Notes: generated by a model not told the origin, from the sequence alone. A stretch of DNA of 64,000 nucleotides from Nitratireductor sp. XY-223 (GCF_004959855.1 NZ_SPNT01000002.1:1-64000), one strand, 5' to 3'; positions 7,454 to 17,195 are shown, numbered from the stretch's first letter. Translations and numbers: made by a program.

Positions 7454-8287
7454 TTACGAACCCGGATTCACGTCGTTCAGGGACCAGTCATAGACGAAAC
7501 GGCCGAGGGACGCAGCCCCGATCGCCGCCTTGTGCTGCGGTTCGGCAAAGGCGCTCCAGTGCTGCTTGAGGCGCGACTTGCCGCCGAAATCGCCGGCGTA
7601 CCAGGAATAGATCTTGGACGCGGTGATGCGCCCGGACTTCACCGACACGCCGCGCGGGTGATTGACGTAGTCACGCGCGTTCCTGGCCAGCAGACGGTCG
7701 ACATTCCTGCCCGCATAGGCCTCGGTGACGAGATTGGGACACGAATAGGAGGCGCAGTTCAGTCCGTAGTGCGACATCGGATCGGCAAACAGCGGCCGGA
7801 CGATCCGGTGCTCGATATCGTCGAGCGACAATTGCGTTCCTTCGACGGTCAGGAGTTTTCGGGACCAGGGGCCGGCTCCGAACAGACCGCCGCCGCCCAG
7901 CCTGATCTTCTTGATCGACGTGACCGGATAGTGGTCGGCCACCACGTCCAGCGTCGCGGCGTTGTAGAGGTTGATCCAGTAGGCATGGGCCTCGGCGACC
8001 GAAAGCGTTGTGGGACGCACAGCCTGCAGGGCGACGAGGTAGGATTTCAGTTCCCCATGGCCGTTCGCCTTCAGTCGGCGGTAGTCGATCCTGGTATAGG
8101 CCTGGGCGTCGCTGACGACATAGGCGCCGAGCAAGGCATTGAAGGCGCCATGGTTGACCGATCCGGCGCCGCGCGGCCTCAGGGCGGTTATGGCGCTTGC
8201 GGCATGAACCGGACGCGCATGGATCATGGCCGCAAAGCCCATTGTGGTGGCTCCGGTCAGCAGGGCGCGTCGGGTCAGTGCGGTCAT
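7454..8287 (-). CDS. DUF547 domain protein with a Tat-like signal peptide
   Basis: The product has 277 residues. The N-terminus MTALTRRALLTGATTMGF contains a twin-arginine pair before a hydrophobic stretch and an Ala-x-Ala site near AHAA-type residues, so export is likely. The body shows the DUF547 hallmarks: YWINLYNAATLD, then an Arg/Lys-rich strand, and NCASYSCPNL with conserved Cys residues. The function of the family is unknown; a thiol-related or peptidase-like fold has been suggested. The start at 8287 gives the signal; the longer frame upstream does not. It stands alone, divergent from rpmH, with 230 bases of shared upstream DNA on that side. Confidence 0.85.
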   Translation of the reverse strand: MTALTRRALLTGATTMGFAAMIHARPVHAASAITALRPRGAGSVNHGAFNALLGAYVVSDAQAYTRIDYRRLKANGHGELKSYLVALQAVRPTTLSVAEAHAYWINLYNAATLDVVADHYPVTSIKKIRLGGGGLFGAGPWSRKLLTVEGTQLSLDDIEHRIVRPLFADPMSHYGLNCASYSCPNLVTEAYAGRNVDRLLARNARDYVNHPRGVSVKSGRITASKIYSWYAGDFGGKSRLKQHWSAFAEPQHKAAIGAASLGRFVYDWSLNDVNPGS

Positions 8288-8474
8288 TGTCTTCTCCCAT
8301 CGAAGTTCGGCTCGTCCGGCCAGAAGCCGGTGCGAACAAAATCGCGCCCCCGGCACCGACAGGCAATGGACCGGCGGCCGATCTCACCGCCATGTGATTG
8401 AAGGTGATGGCGACGCCGCACGAACGGCGTTTGCATATTGCTCAAGGGGAACGATCACGTTCGGGGCCGCGCGA

Positions 8475-8504
8475 TTGACTTGCGGGGGCCTTTCTGCGTA
8501 TAAG
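8475..8504 (+). promoter_or_regulatory. Sigma-70-type promoter for rpmH-rnpA-yidC
   Basis: A TTGACT (-35) and a TATAAG (-10) are separated by 18 bases in front of the ribosomal protein gene. They are the best pair in the 230-base region between the DUF547 gene and rpmH. The leader from here to the rpmH ATG is about 120 bases. Confidence 0.65.
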
Positions 8505-8630
8505 CCGCGCACGTTCGGGTTTGGCCGTCCGGCGCATGTTATTTTGTGCGTTCGCCACCCTGACGGCAATCGCAACGCTACTGTTTTCCGACAGTCCGAA
8601 GAAGGGCCGCACACCGCGGTGTTTAAATAA

Positions 8631-8768
8631 ATGACCAAGCGTACCTATCAACCGTCAAAACTCGTGCGCAAGCGCCGGCACGGCTTCCGCGCACGCACCG
8701 CAACCAAGGGTGGCCGCAGGGTAATCGCCGCGCGTCGGGCGCGCGGACGCAAGCGTCTTTCGGCTTAG
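8631..8768 (+). CDS. rpmH: 50S ribosomal protein L34
   Basis: The product is a 45-residue, extremely basic protein starting [19 protein letters not shown] and ending [10 protein letters not shown], the signature of L34 of the large ribosomal subunit. The Thr after Met adds one residue to the commonest form. It is too short for many ORF callers but unmistakable. It begins the rpmH-rnpA-yidC-engB gene order conserved in alphaproteobacteria, with rnpA 28 bases downstream. The TTGACT/TATAAG pair upstream is the likely promoter. Confidence 0.98.
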   Translation: MTKRTYQPSKLVRKRRHGFRARTATKGGRRVIAARRARGRKRLSA

Positions 8769-8796
8769 GACGGACTTCTTAGACAAAGCAGGACCC

Positions 8797-9198
8797 ATGC
8801 CGCCTATCAGGCAATCGCCGGTTATCGGAAGGCTGAAGAAACGCTCCGATTTTCTGGCCGTTCGCAAGGGTGAACGGCGAAAGGGTCCCTTTTTCGTGCT
8901 CGAAGTGCTCGACCGCGGCTCGGCGGGCGAGGCACCGCGCATCGGCTATACGGTCACCAAACGGCAGGGCAACGCGGTCGAGCGCAACCGCATCAGGCGC
9001 CGGCTGAGGGAGGCCGTCCGCCTGAAGGCCGCATTTGATATGAGGCCGGGCCATGACTATGTGGTGGTTGCCCGGCGCGATGCGCTTGAGGCACCGTTCG
9101 CGGAGCTGAGCGATTCACTTGCCCGGCGCATCGGCGGGCCGGCGGACAAAAAGCGCGGCAGGCGTTGCGGCCCAACGCCGAAAGACAGGACCGAATGA
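8797..9198 (+). CDS. rnpA: Ribonuclease P protein component
   Basis: This is a 133-residue basic protein that binds the RNase P RNA and helps it trim tRNA 5' leaders. The family core is clear: [14 protein letters not shown] near the N-terminus, [26 protein letters not shown] in the middle (the RNR motif is [10 protein letters not shown]), and [12 protein letters not shown]. The C-terminal tail is Lys/Arg-rich. Its TGA overlaps the yidC start, which points to coupled translation. Confidence 0.97.
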   Translation: MPPIRQSPVIGRLKKRSDFLAVRKGERRKGPFFVLEVLDRGSAGEAPRIGYTVTKRQGNAVERNRIRRRLREAVRLKAAFDMRPGHDYVVVARRDALEAPFAELSDSLARRIGGPADKKRGRRCGPTPKDRTE

Positions 9199-11039
9199 TG
9201 GAACAGAACAAAAACTATTTCATTGCCATTGGCCTATCGGTGCTGATCCTGATCGCCTGGCAGTTTCTGTACGTCAATCCGAAGATCGAACGCGAACGCG
9301 CCGCCCAGGAAGCCTTCCAACAACAGCAGGCACAGCAGCAGACACCGCTTGCCGGACAGAGCGGTGAACCGGCGGCGAACGCGCCGACCGCGACCTCCGA
9401 CCTGCCGCAGGCGGAAACCGCCACGACGGGCCTTCCCGGTTCGGTATCCGGCGACGCCACGAGTGTCAGCCGCGAAGCATCGCTCGGTCAGTCGGAGCGT
9501 ATCAGCATCGACACGCCTGCGCTGACGGGGTCGATCAACCTCAAGGGCGCGCGCTTCGACGACCTGAAACTGAAGAACTACCACGAGACGGTGAACCCCT
9601 CGAGCCCGATCATCGAGCTCTTGTCGCCGGCTTCCATGCAGGAAGGCTATTTCGCCGAATTCGGTTTCGCCGGCAACGACATCAGCGGCGATGTTCCGGG
9701 CCCCAATACAGTCTGGACGGTCGACGGCACACCGACGCTGACGCCGTCTTCGCCCGTCGTGCTTGCGTGGACCAATGACAAGGGCCTGACCTTCCAGCGC
9801 ACCGTCAGTGTCGACGAGCATTTCATGTTCGAGATCGCCGATGCCGTGACGAACAATTCCGAAAGCGCCGTCTCCATCTCGCCCTACGGCCGCATTACCC
9901 GTTTGTACAAGCCGCAGCTGACCGGCATCTTCGTCCTGCATGAGGGGCTGCTCGGCGTCTTCGGCGAGGACGGCCTGCAGGAGATCGACTATGACGACGT
10001 CGAGGACGACCGCACGATCACGCCGGCCAAGGCCAGCAACGGCTGGATGGGCATCACCGACAAATATTGGGCAACGGCCCTGATCCCGGCGCCCGACCAG
10101 CCTTTCCAGGCGCGGTTCTCCTATTTCGACGATGGTCGTCCGCGCTATCAGACGGACTTTCTTAGCGATGCCATTACGGTGCAGGCGGGCCAGACGCAGA
10201 CGCTGGAGACGCATCTCTTCGCCGGCGCCAAGCAGGTGCCGATCATCAATGCCTATGGAGAGGCCTTCAACATCGACCGGTTCGACTTGATGATCGACTG
10301 GGGCTGGTTCCACTTCATCACCAAGCCGATGTTTTACGTGCTCGATTTCTTCTACCGGATCTTGGGCAATTTCGGGCTGGCGATCCTGGCGACCACAGTT
10401 CTTCTCAAGCTGTTCTTCTTCCCGCTGGCCAACAAGTCCTACAAGTCGATGGCCAATATGAAGAAGGTCCAGCCGAAGATGGAGGAGATCAAGCAGAAAC
10501 ACGGCGAGGACCGTCAGGCCATGCAAAAGGCGATGATGGAGCTGTACAAGAAGGAAAAGGTCAATCCGGTGGCGGGCTGCTGGCCGGTCCTCTTGCAGAT
10601 CCCCGTCTTCTTCGCGCTCTACAAGGTGCTTTACGTCACCATCGAAATGCGGCATGCGCCGTTCTTCGGCTGGATCCAGGACCTTTCGGCGCCGGATCCG
10701 ACGTCCATGTTCAACCTGTTCGGCCTGATCCCGTTCGATCCGCCGACCTTCCTGATGATCGGCGTATGGCCGCTTCTGATGGGCATCACCATGTTCCTGC
10801 AGATGCGGATGAACCCGACGCCGCCCGATCCGACACAGGCGATGATCTTCAACTGGATGCCGGTGATCTTCACCTTCATGCTGGCGACCTTCCCGGCCGG
10901 CCTCGTCATCTACTGGGCGTGGAACAACTTCCTTTCGATCCTCCAGCAGGGCGTCATCATGAAGCGCCAGGGCGTCAAGATCGAGCTGTGGGACAACCTG
11001 GTCAACCTGATCAAGAAGAAACCGAAGGCGGCCGAGTAG
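9198..11039 (+). CDS. yidC: Membrane protein insertase YidC
   Basis: This 613-residue insertase/chaperone of the inner membrane works alone or with SecYEG. A first helix (residues about 6-24, [13 protein letters not shown]) is followed by a Gln/Ala-rich linker and a large periplasmic domain. The conserved C-terminal insertase domain runs from about 360 to 597. In the hydrophilic groove helix the residue equivalent to the E. coli Arg is Lys ([11 protein letters not shown]), as is common in alphaproteobacteria. ATG codons at 9195 and 9198 both fit; the second gives MEQNKNYF, the usual rhizobial start. The overlap with rnpA suggests coupling. Confidence 0.97.
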   Translation: MEQNKNYFIAIGLSVLILIAWQFLYVNPKIERERAAQEAFQQQQAQQQTPLAGQSGEPAANAPTATSDLPQAETATTGLPGSVSGDATSVSREASLGQSERISIDTPALTGSINLKGARFDDLKLKNYHETVNPSSPIIELLSPASMQEGYFAEFGFAGNDISGDVPGPNTVWTVDGTPTLTPSSPVVLAWTNDKGLTFQRTVSVDEHFMFEIADAVTNNSESAVSISPYGRITRLYKPQLTGIFVLHEGLLGVFGEDGLQEIDYDDVEDDRTITPAKASNGWMGITDKYWATALIPAPDQPFQARFSYFDDGRPRYQTDFLSDAITVQAGQTQTLETHLFAGAKQVPIINAYGEAFNIDRFDLMIDWGWFHFITKPMFYVLDFFYRILGNFGLAILATTVLLKLFFFPLANKSYKSMANMKKVQPKMEEIKQKHGEDRQAMQKAMMELYKKEKVNPVAGCWPVLLQIPVFFALYKVLYVTIEMRHAPFFGWIQDLSAPDPTSMFNLFGLIPFDPPTFLMIGVWPLLMGITMFLQMRMNPTPPDPTQAMIFNWMPVIFTFMLATFPAGLVIYWAWNNFLSILQQGVIMKRQGVKIELWDNLVNLIKKKPKAAE

Positions 11040-11055
11040 CCGCCTTATCGCCGCA

Positions 11056-11715
11056 ATGTCTTCGGATCAGAGCCCCGTGCCGGACGCAAAGACCCTTTTT
11101 GCACGCCCCTGGGTGTTCATTCGCGGCGTGCCGGCGATGAAGTTCCTGCCGCCGGAAGGCCCGCCGGAGATCGCCTTTGCCGGGCGCTCCAATGTGGGCA
11201 AATCTTCCCTGATCAACGCCCTGGTCGGACAGAAGGGCCTGGCACGCACGTCCAACACGCCCGGCCGCACACAGGAGCTCAACTATTTCGTTCCCGACGG
11301 CTATTCGGGAGAAAAGGGCAATCTGCCGCCGCTGGCGCTTGTCGACATGCCGGGCTACGGCTTCGCAAAGGCGCCGAAGGCGCAGGTCGACCAGTGGACA
11401 AAGCTCGTCTTCGACTATCTGCGCGGCCGGTCGACGCTGAAGCGCGTCTATGTGCTGATCGACGCACGCCACGGCATCAAGGCCAATGACGAGGACGTAC
11501 TCAAGCTGCTCGATGTCGCGGCCGTCTCCTACCAGATCGTGCTGACCAAGACCGACAAGATCAAGGCGGCGGGCGTGCCGCGCCTGCTCGATCGCACCGA
11601 CGAACAGATCCGGCGGCGCCCGGCCGCCTTCCCGCAGATCATCGCGACCTCGTCCGAGAAGGGTTCGGGCATCGACGAATTGCGGTGGGCGATCGCCGAA
11701 GCCGTTGCTGCGTAA
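11056..11715 (+). CDS. engB: Ribosome biogenesis GTP-binding protein EngB/YsxC
   Basis: This is a 219-residue TrmE-Era-EngA-EngB-type GTPase needed for late large-subunit assembly. G1 is GRSNVGKSS (43-51), G2 lies around the Thr in SNTPGRTQ, G3 is [12 protein letters not shown]4 is TKTDK, and G5 is ATSSEKGSG. An N-terminal extension of about 35 residues is normal for rhizobial homologues. It follows yidC by 16 bases and ends the conserved block. In many related genomes argB comes next; here pcs, msrB and an MFS gene intervene. Confidence 0.97.
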   Translation: MSSDQSPVPDAKTLFARPWVFIRGVPAMKFLPPEGPPEIAFAGRSNVGKSSLINALVGQKGLARTSNTPGRTQELNYFVPDGYSGEKGNLPPLALVDMPGYGFAKAPKAQVDQWTKLVFDYLRGRSTLKRVYVLIDARHGIKANDEDVLKLLDVAAVSYQIVLTKTDKIKAAGVPRLLDRTDEQIRRRPAAFPQIIATSSEKGSGIDELRWAIAEAVAA

Positions 11716-11779
11716 GGCTCGATTTCATTTACAATATCTGTGCTATTGTCCGGCAAGCGTTGCGTAGGGAAGACACGGG

Positions 11780-12523
11780 ATGGGCGACAAACCGGAACGG
11801 CAGCAGGTGGCCATGGCGTGGGCCGTTCATGCCTTCACGGCATCGGGCATTGTGCTCGGCTTCCTCGCCTTCGTCGCCATACTGGACAATGACAGGACCG
11901 CCGTCTTCATGTGGCTGGGCCTGGCGCTGTTCGTGGACGCCATCGACGGAACCCTCGCCCGCAAGATCCGCGTCAGCGAGGTCACGCCCAATCTCGACGG
12001 AACAACGCTCGACAACGTCATCGACTATTTCAATTATGTCGCCGTGCCGGCGATGATGGTCTACTGGTTCGGCCTTGTGCCGGAAGGCTGGGAGACCGTG
12101 ACCGCCGCGACGATCATGGCCGTTTCCTGCTACACATTCGCCAATACGGGGATGAAGACGTCGGACTACTATTTCTCCGGTTTCCCGGCGCTTTGGAACG
12201 TGGTCGTCCTCTATTTCTATATCTTGCAGACCAGTCCGTGGACCAACCTGGTGGTCATCGCCATCTGCGCGGTGCTGACCTTCATTCCGCTCAAATATGT
12301 GCACCCGTTCCGGGTCACCGACTGGCGCGGCGTGACCATCCCGATGACGGTGCTGTGGGCGGCGACGACAATGCGGCTCGTGCTGATCCCGCCGGATGTG
12401 ACGACGGCGCAGAAGGCCTCGTCGCTGATCTTCTGGCTGTGGGTGCTGGCGACGCTCTATTTCGCCGGCCTGTCGCTGTGGCGCTCGTTCCAGCCGGAGC
12501 CGGACGGCGATCAGGCCGACTGA
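11780..12523 (+). CDS. pcs: Phosphatidylcholine synthase
   Basis: This 247-residue inner-membrane enzyme condenses CDP-diacylglycerol with free choline to make phosphatidylcholine in one step. The CDP-alcohol phosphotransferase signature is seen as Asp56-Gly57-x2-Ala60-Arg61, then Gly74, Asp78 and Asp82. The spacing of 12 between Arg and Gly, rather than 8, is the form described for bacterial Pcs and separates it from PgsA/PssA enzymes. About eight hydrophobic helices follow. Its 3' end overlaps the convergent msrB gene by 13 bases. Choline would have to come from the environment or host; no choline transporter is in this window. Confidence 0.93.
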   Translation: MGDKPERQQVAMAWAVHAFTASGIVLGFLAFVAILDNDRTAVFMWLGLALFVDAIDGTLARKIRVSEVTPNLDGTTLDNVIDYFNYVAVPAMMVYWFGLVPEGWETVTAATIMAVSCYTFANTGMKTSDYYFSGFPALWNVVVLYFYILQTSPWTNLVVIAICAVLTFIPLKYVHPFRVTDWRGVTIPMTVLWAATTMRLVLIPPDVTTAQKASSLIFWLWVLATLYFAGLSLWRSFQPEPDGDQAD

Positions 12524-13008
12524 GCCTCAAAGGTCAATGCGACACCGTTGATGCAGTGGCGCAGGCCCGTCGGCGGCGGGCCGTCGTTGAAGACATGGCC
12601 GAGATGACCGCCGCAGCGCCGGCAGTGGACCTCCGTGCGCGGCAAGACCAGTTTGAAATCGCGCTTCGTGCCGACGGCGTCAGGGAGCGAATCGTAGAAG
12701 CTCGGCCAGCCGGTTCCGCTGTCATACTTGGTTTCCGAGGCGTAGAGCGGCAGATCGCAACCGGCGCAATTGAAGGTCCCCTCCCGCTTTTCGTACAAAA
12801 GCGGGCTGGTGTAGGGCCGCTCCGTCGCCTCCTGGCGCAACACGGCATACTGGTCGGGCGTCAGCATACTGCGCCATTCGGCCTCGCTGTAGGTGACCTC
12901 GAACTCGCCTTCTCCGGCAACGGCCGGCGTCGGGGACGGTTTGAGCGCGTACAGGCCGCCCATGGCTGCAACCGCGGCTCCTGACAGCAAAAAGGTTCGG
13001 CGGTTCAT
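12511..13008 (-). CDS. msrB: Exported peptide-methionine (R)-S-oxide reductase
   Basis: The protein has 165 residues. MNRRTFLLSGAAVAAMGG is a Tat-like signal, so this is a periplasmic form that repairs oxidised methionine in envelope proteins. Zinc is held by Cys81/Cys84 (CAGC) and Cys129/Cys132 (CRRC). The catalytic Cys152 sits in RHCING. GTGWPSF and LGHVFNDGP complete the family pattern. No upstream resolving Cys is obvious. It converges on pcs with a 13-base overlap, so transcription of one may interfere with the other. Confidence 0.95.
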   Translation of the reverse strand: MNRRTFLLSGAAVAAMGGLYALKPSPTPAVAGEGEFEVTYSEAEWRSMLTPDQYAVLRQEATERPYTSPLLYEKREGTFNCAGCDLPLYASETKYDSGTGWPSFYDSLPDAVGTKRDFKLVLPRTEVHCRRCGGHLGHVFNDGPPPTGLRHCINGVALTFEAQSA

Positions 13009-13118
13009 AACGAATTCCCTCTATTTCCGCCGGTAATATAGCGTTTGCAGCGTTGAACTGCCCATGAACTTTTCGCGAGCGCCGCATGCCCGCGGAACTG
13101 CCATGTTCCGTTTTACTG

Positions 13119-14531
13119 TCAGTTGTGCGCCCGGTGATGATGCCGCAGGGACCGCAGACGGTCCTTGTCGATCGGTCCGCCGATGAACAGCGCGGCGATC
13201 ACCAGTCCTACGACGGCAAGCGAGCCGTTGACGATGAAGGCGGTCCGGATGCCCTCGATGAGGGTGCTGGACGATGCGACGATCGCCGTGTTCAGGCCAA
13301 GCCCGATGGCACCGCCGGCGACATTGACCATGTAGATGATGGCGCCCGCCAGGCTGGCGCGGGACGGGTCCAGCGCGGTGACGCCGGCCGTCGTCACGGA
13401 TGAATAGAAGAGCCCGATCCCGATGCCGAGGACCACCATGCCCGGAACGAGCCCGCCATAGGTGGTGCCCGCATGCACGGCCGACAACAGGAACATGCCG
13501 CCGGCGAGGCACGCCGCGCCGACCGAGACGATCAGCTTGGCGCCCAGCAACTCGTGGACATGGCCGGCGACGAAGGAGACGAGCGCGAAGGTCAGCATCA
13601 TCGGCAACAGGCCGGCGCCGGCGCCGGCGGCCGAGAAGCCGAGCGCCTTGGTCATGTATTGCGGCAGGTACAGAAGCGCCCCGAAAAAGACGGCCGCGAT
13701 CATCAGCGTCGTGATGGTGGCTACCGCGAATGTCAGGTTGCGGATCACCGCATCGGGGACCAGGGCCGTGTCGCCCATCCTGTTCTCGTAGAGGCCGAAG
13801 CCGATCACTGAAACGGCTCCTAGGGCAAACAGGAACAGGATCACCGGGTCCGTCCAGCCGCGATCCACGCCCCAGTCAAGCGCCAGCAGCCAGGCGAGCA
13901 GCCCCACCGTCAGGATCGCGATACCGCCGTAGTCGATGCGCTCGTTCGGCCCGGTCGGCTTGTCCCGCGGCACAACCAGCAGCACTGTCGATATGCCCAA
14001 AAGGGCGACGGGCCCGTTGATGAAGAAGATCCATTGCCAGCCGAGCGTATCGGTCAGCGCGCCACCGATCAGCGGTCCCATCGCATTGCCGATGCCGGCG
14101 ACGCCGACCACGAGGCCGCCGGCCAGACCGGCCCGGCTGTCGGGCACGATTTCGTAGGTCATGCCGAGCACGGCCGGCCACATCAGCGCACCGCCGATAC
14201 CCATGATGCCGCGGCAGACAAGCAGCATGCGAACGTCCGGCACCAGTCCGCCGATGACGGACGAGACGGCAAATATGGCGGCACCGATGAGGAATATGCG
14301 GCGTCTTCCGAAGATGTCGGCAAGCCTGCCGCCGGTCACGATGACAACGCCGAAGACCATGGCGTAGCTGTTGATGACCCACTGCGCCGTGGTGAGATCG
14401 GTATTGAAGTATTTTTCGATCGCCGGAATGGCAACGGACAGGGCCGTGAAATCATTGGCCACGACAAAGGTGCCGACGGCCATGGCGAAAAGCCCGATTA
14501 TGGTGTTCCTGTCGAGCCTCTCGACTTCCAT
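13119..14531 (-). CDS. MFS transporter, DHA2 (EmrB/QacA-like) drug exporter family
   Basis: The protein has 470 residues with about 14 hydrophobic helices. Motif A-like GGRLADIFGRRR lies between helices 2 and 3. The motif-C-like stretch GNAMGPLIGGAL in helix 5 marks drug/H+ antiporters. The substrate cannot be told. There is no adjacent membrane-fusion protein or regulator, so it probably acts as a single-component exporter. The gene interrupts the usual engB-argB order together with pcs and msrB. Confidence 0.88.
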   Translation of the reverse strand: MEVERLDRNTIIGLFAMAVGTFVVANDFTALSVAIPAIEKYFNTDLTTAQWVINSYAMVFGVVIVTGGRLADIFGRRRIFLIGAAIFAVSSVIGGLVPDVRMLLVCRGIMGIGGALMWPAVLGMTYEIVPDSRAGLAGGLVVGVAGIGNAMGPLIGGALTDTLGWQWIFFINGPVALLGISTVLLVVPRDKPTGPNERIDYGGIAILTVGLLAWLLALDWGVDRGWTDPVILFLFALGAVSVIGFGLYENRMGDTALVPDAVIRNLTFAVATITTLMIAAVFFGALLYLPQYMTKALGFSAAGAGAGLLPMMLTFALVSFVAGHVHELLGAKLIVSVGAACLAGGMFLLSAVHAGTTYGGLVPGMVVLGIGIGLFYSSVTTAGVTALDPSRASLAGAIIYMVNVAGGAIGLGLNTAIVASSSTLIEGIRTAFIVNGSLAVVGLVIAALFIGGPIDKDRLRSLRHHHRAHN

Positions 14532-14727
14532 AGATCAGTCTCCTGTTCCATTGCCTGCCGGAAATTACCGCATAAACTTCATCAAACAGCTTTTTAAACG
14601 GCCCGGCAATCGCACACCTGCAAGTTTGTTTAATGACAAATGCTGCAACTTCAGGGTCTACCGACCGGGTTGCCACGGTTCCGGGGGCAACCGTTGCCGT
14701 GCCGCTGAAAGCCCCGGCAAACGACAA

Positions 14728-14756
14728 TTGCCCTCGCCTGCCTTTAGGGCTAGAAC
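14728..14756 (+). promoter_or_regulatory. Candidate promoter for argB
   Basis: TTGCCC and TAGAAC are separated by 17 bases and lie 25 bases before the argB ATG. The match is moderate. The rest of the 249-base region between the MFS gene and argB shows nothing else that I can support. Confidence 0.4.
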
Positions 14757-14780
14757 GTCTGCGATTTCAAAGAGGCAGCC

Positions 14781-15686
14781 ATGGCCGACAAAGATCACGA
14801 CACCAAAGAAGACAGCCAGCAACAGGCAAAACTGCTTTCCCAGGCACTGCCCTACATGCAGCGCTACGAGGACTGCACCATCGTCGTCAAATATGGCGGC
14901 AACGCCATGGGCGACCCGGAACTTGGACAGGCCTTCGCGCGGGACATCGCCCTGTTGAAACAGTCGGGCGTCAACCCGATCGTCGTGCATGGCGGCGGCC
15001 CGCAGATCGGCCGGATGCTGACGGAGATCGGCATCGAATCGAAATTCGAGGGCGGATTGCGCGTCACCGACGAGCGCACTGTCGAGATCGTCGAAATGGT
15101 GCTGGCAGGTTCGATCAACAAGGAAATCGTCGCCATGATCAATGCCGAGGGCGAATGGGCCATCGGCCTGTGCGGCAAGGACGGCAACATGGTTTTCGCC
15201 GAGAAGGCGCACAAGACCGTCGTCGATCCCGATTCAAATATTGAGCGCATCCTGGACCTTGGTTTTGTCGGCGACATCGTCGAGGTCGACCGGACGCTGC
15301 TCGACCTGCTCGCCAAGTCGGAAATGATCCCGGTGATCGCGCCGGTTGCGCCGGGCCGCGACGGCCATACCTACAACATCAACGCCGACACCTTCGCCGG
15401 CGCCATCGCGGGCGCGCTTTCCGCGACCCGCCTCCTGTTCCTCACCGACGTTCCGGGCGTGCTCGACGGCGACGGCAATCTGATCAAGCAGCTCTCGGTG
15501 GCCGAGGCCAAGGCGATGATCGCCGACGGCACGATTTCCGGCGGCATGATCCCGAAGGTCGAGACCTGCATCCATGCCATCGAGGCGGGTGTCGAGGGCG
15601 TCGTCATTCTCAACGGCAAGACGGCCCACGCGGTGCTTCTCGAAATCTTCACCAGGCACGGCGCCGGCACGCTCATCGTGCGCTAG
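14781..15686 (+). CDS. argB: Acetylglutamate kinase
   Basis: This 301-residue cytoplasmic enzyme phosphorylates N-acetylglutamate, the second step of arginine biosynthesis. KYGGNAMGD near residue 35 and HGGGPQIG near 73 form the nucleotide and substrate sites. [16 protein letters not shown] and [14 protein letters not shown] are family blocks, and the C-terminal SGGMIPKV closes the active site. Alphaproteobacterial enzymes of this class are feedback-inhibited by arginine and bound by PII; the N-terminal helix needed for hexamers is present. It is followed after 6 bases by an acetyltransferase gene. Confidence 0.97.
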   Translation: MADKDHDTKEDSQQQAKLLSQALPYMQRYEDCTIVVKYGGNAMGDPELGQAFARDIALLKQSGVNPIVVHGGGPQIGRMLTEIGIESKFEGGLRVTDERTVEIVEMVLAGSINKEIVAMINAEGEWAIGLCGKDGNMVFAEKAHKTVVDPDSNIERILDLGFVGDIVEVDRTLLDLLAKSEMIPVIAPVAPGRDGHTYNINADTFAGAIAGALSATRLLFLTDVPGVLDGDGNLIKQLSVAEAKAMIADGTISGGMIPKVETCIHAIEAGVEGVVILNGKTAHAVLLEIFTRHGAGTLIVR

Positions 15687-15692
15687 AGCAAG

Positions 15693-16241
15693 ATGGGCAA
15701 TTCGCGCGCGCACCGCATCGACTGCCGATTTTCAACGCAGCGTCTCACCGTCGCATCATGGGACCGGGATCTGGGCGATACGGCGTTGCGCGCGCAATTG
15801 ACCCGTGACCTGCGCGCGCTCCTGGTTCCCGAGGTCCTGCAGCACCTTCCGGCCCCGCTGCAATGCGGTAACGGGCCCGATGCGGTCGCCGCCTGGATCA
15901 GCGACCGGCGGGCCGAAAGCGAGGTCCAGACAGTCCGTTCCTCCCAGACCGGCAGGCTGCTCGGCCTGCTGATCCTGGCGCCGTTCGAAGAAGCGGGCGA
16001 AGACCTCGTGATCCACATCGGATACCTCTTTTCCGCCGAATGCTGGGGCAAGGGTTTTGCCACCGAACTCGTCTCGGCGCTGGTCCGCTGGTGCGCGGAC
16101 CAGCCCTTTCCGGTGCGCCTGATCGGCGGTGTCGGACACGGAAACCAAGCCTCGGCGCGGGTCCTGGAGAAGGCGGGGTTTGCCAAATCGAAGGCTCTGT
16201 CCGATGACGAGACGGATGTCTTCGAACTGTCGGTCGCCTAG
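15693..16241 (+). CDS. GNAT family N-acetyltransferase (RimJ/RimL-like)
   Basis: The protein has 182 residues. An N-terminal RLTVASW strand is typical of the RimJ-type group. The acetyl-CoA loop is seen as WGKGFATELVSALV (a variant of Q/RxxGxG/A), and GNQASARVLEKAGF is the C-terminal hallmark. The acceptor is unknown. It starts 6 bases after argB and may be cotranscribed, but the sequence CTAGAGCAAGATG at this junction also occurs at 50161. Confidence 0.8.
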   Translation: MGNSRAHRIDCRFSTQRLTVASWDRDLGDTALRAQLTRDLRALLVPEVLQHLPAPLQCGNGPDAVAAWISDRRAESEVQTVRSSQTGRLLGLLILAPFEEAGEDLVIHIGYLFSAECWGKGFATELVSALVRWCADQPFPVRLIGGVGHGNQASARVLEKAGFAKSKALSDDETDVFELSVA

Positions 16242-16265
16242 TTATTCCGGGACGGCGCCGGCGCC

Positions 16266-16697
16266 CTATTGTGCGCCGGCCGGGCTTTCCGCCGCCTGTT
16301 CGTCCTGCTTCTCCTTGCCGAAGGATTTCATGAAGTCCTCTTTCATCAGGTAGGATTTCATCGCCGGAAGCCGCAGACCGTTGACGATCAGGATTCCAAC
16401 AGCGATCAGCACTGCCGATGCGAGCGCGTCGAGGAACCAGCCGATGTAAGGCGTGAGCGGTCCCCAATAGGAAGGAAGCTCGGCGAGTGCCGGCAGCGTC
16501 CAGAATCCGGTCATGCCGTGCAGTGCGAGCGCAATCCAGAAACCGGCGCAATAGGGACAGCGCCACTGCTCGTAGAGGGTCTGAAGCGGCTGCGGCAGGC
16601 TTTTCAAGAGGGCGTTGAACCAGGTGCCCCACTCGGGCAGTTTTTCCCAAATCAGGAGGTGCACCGAAACACCGATGATGACGAGTTCGAGGGACAT
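16266..16697 (-). CDS. Small membrane protein with a CPYC motif (DUF1360-like)
   Basis: The protein has 143 residues and three to four hydrophobic segments. Its best-conserved feature is QWRCPYCAGFWIAL near residues 45-57. Paired Cys residues at a membrane edge, as in CPFCxGFW proteins (DUF1360), are the only family clue. A charged tail (KEDFMKSFGKEKQDEQ) follows the last helix. The function is unknown. It lies 54 bases downstream of the marR gene on the same strand, and the gap holds a copy of the marR operator half-site, so joint control is likely. Confidence 0.7.
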   Translation of the reverse strand: MSLELVIIGVSVHLLIWEKLPEWGTWFNALLKSLPQPLQTLYEQWRCPYCAGFWIALALHGMTGFWTLPALAELPSYWGPLTPYIGWFLDALASAVLIAVGILIVNGLRLPAMKSYLMKEDFMKSFGKEKQDEQAAESPAGAQ

Positions 16698-16725
16698 GTA
16701 TTTTCTCCATAATGTTTGTTCGGTT

Positions 16726-16734
16726 GACTAACTA
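16726..16734. promoter_or_regulatory. Second MarR operator half-site
   Basis: GACTAACTA here is the reverse complement of TAGTTAGTC, which also occurs inside the palindrome at 17196-17218. It lies between the marR gene and the membrane-protein gene, 29 bases before the latter's ATG. This suggests that the same regulator also binds here. Confidence 0.5.
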
Positions 16735-16751
16735 TTTCGGGCAAACCGAAA

Positions 16752-17183
16752 TCAGCGGTTTGCATTTTCCGTATCGAGAGCTGCCTCCAGCCTCGAAAGG
16801 CTTTCGCCGCCGATCTGCGCCCGCAGCGCGCGCGCCGCCGCGCGGTAGACGTCTTCACCCGCCCGCAGCGCTTCGCTTCCCTTTCCGGTCAGCAGGATGT
16901 GCTGGGCGCGGGCGTCAAGGCGGCAGGGAACGCGTTTCACAAAGCCACGCTTTTCAAGCTTGGCGATCATGGCGCTGGCCGATGCCTTCCTGATGCCCAT
17001 GACTTCAACGATATCCTGCAGATGCTGGCTGTGCTCGTCCTGGCACACCCTGTCCGTCTCGTGATCCCTGACCGCCCTCAGGTATTCGAATTCGCTGTGG
17101 CTGATGCCGAGCCGGGCGCTGTCGATCGCCCACTGGCGATTGATGAGGCGATGGATGTCTTCGAGCGATCTGGCGAGGTTCAT
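16752..17183 (-). CDS. MarR family transcriptional regulator
   Basis: This is a 143-residue winged-helix repressor. The recognition region is LQDIVEVMGIRKASASAMIAKLEKRGFVKRV, read as helix-turn-helix around VMGIRKASASAMI; the wing carries CRLDARAQHILLTGKG. Cys residues near QDEHSQH (Cys48) and in the wing (about Cys92) could be oxidation sensors, but that is a guess. A perfect 9-base inverted repeat lies 12 bases before its ATG, which points to autoregulation. Neighbours are a membrane protein downstream and an EamA transporter upstream on the same strand. Confidence 0.88.
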   Translation of the reverse strand: MNLARSLEDIHRLINRQWAIDSARLGISHSEFEYLRAVRDHETDRVCQDEHSQHLQDIVEVMGIRKASASAMIAKLEKRGFVKRVPCRLDARAQHILLTGKGSEALRAGEDVYRAAARALRAQIGGESLSRLEAALDTENANR

Positions 17184-17195
17184 TGGTTTACACCA

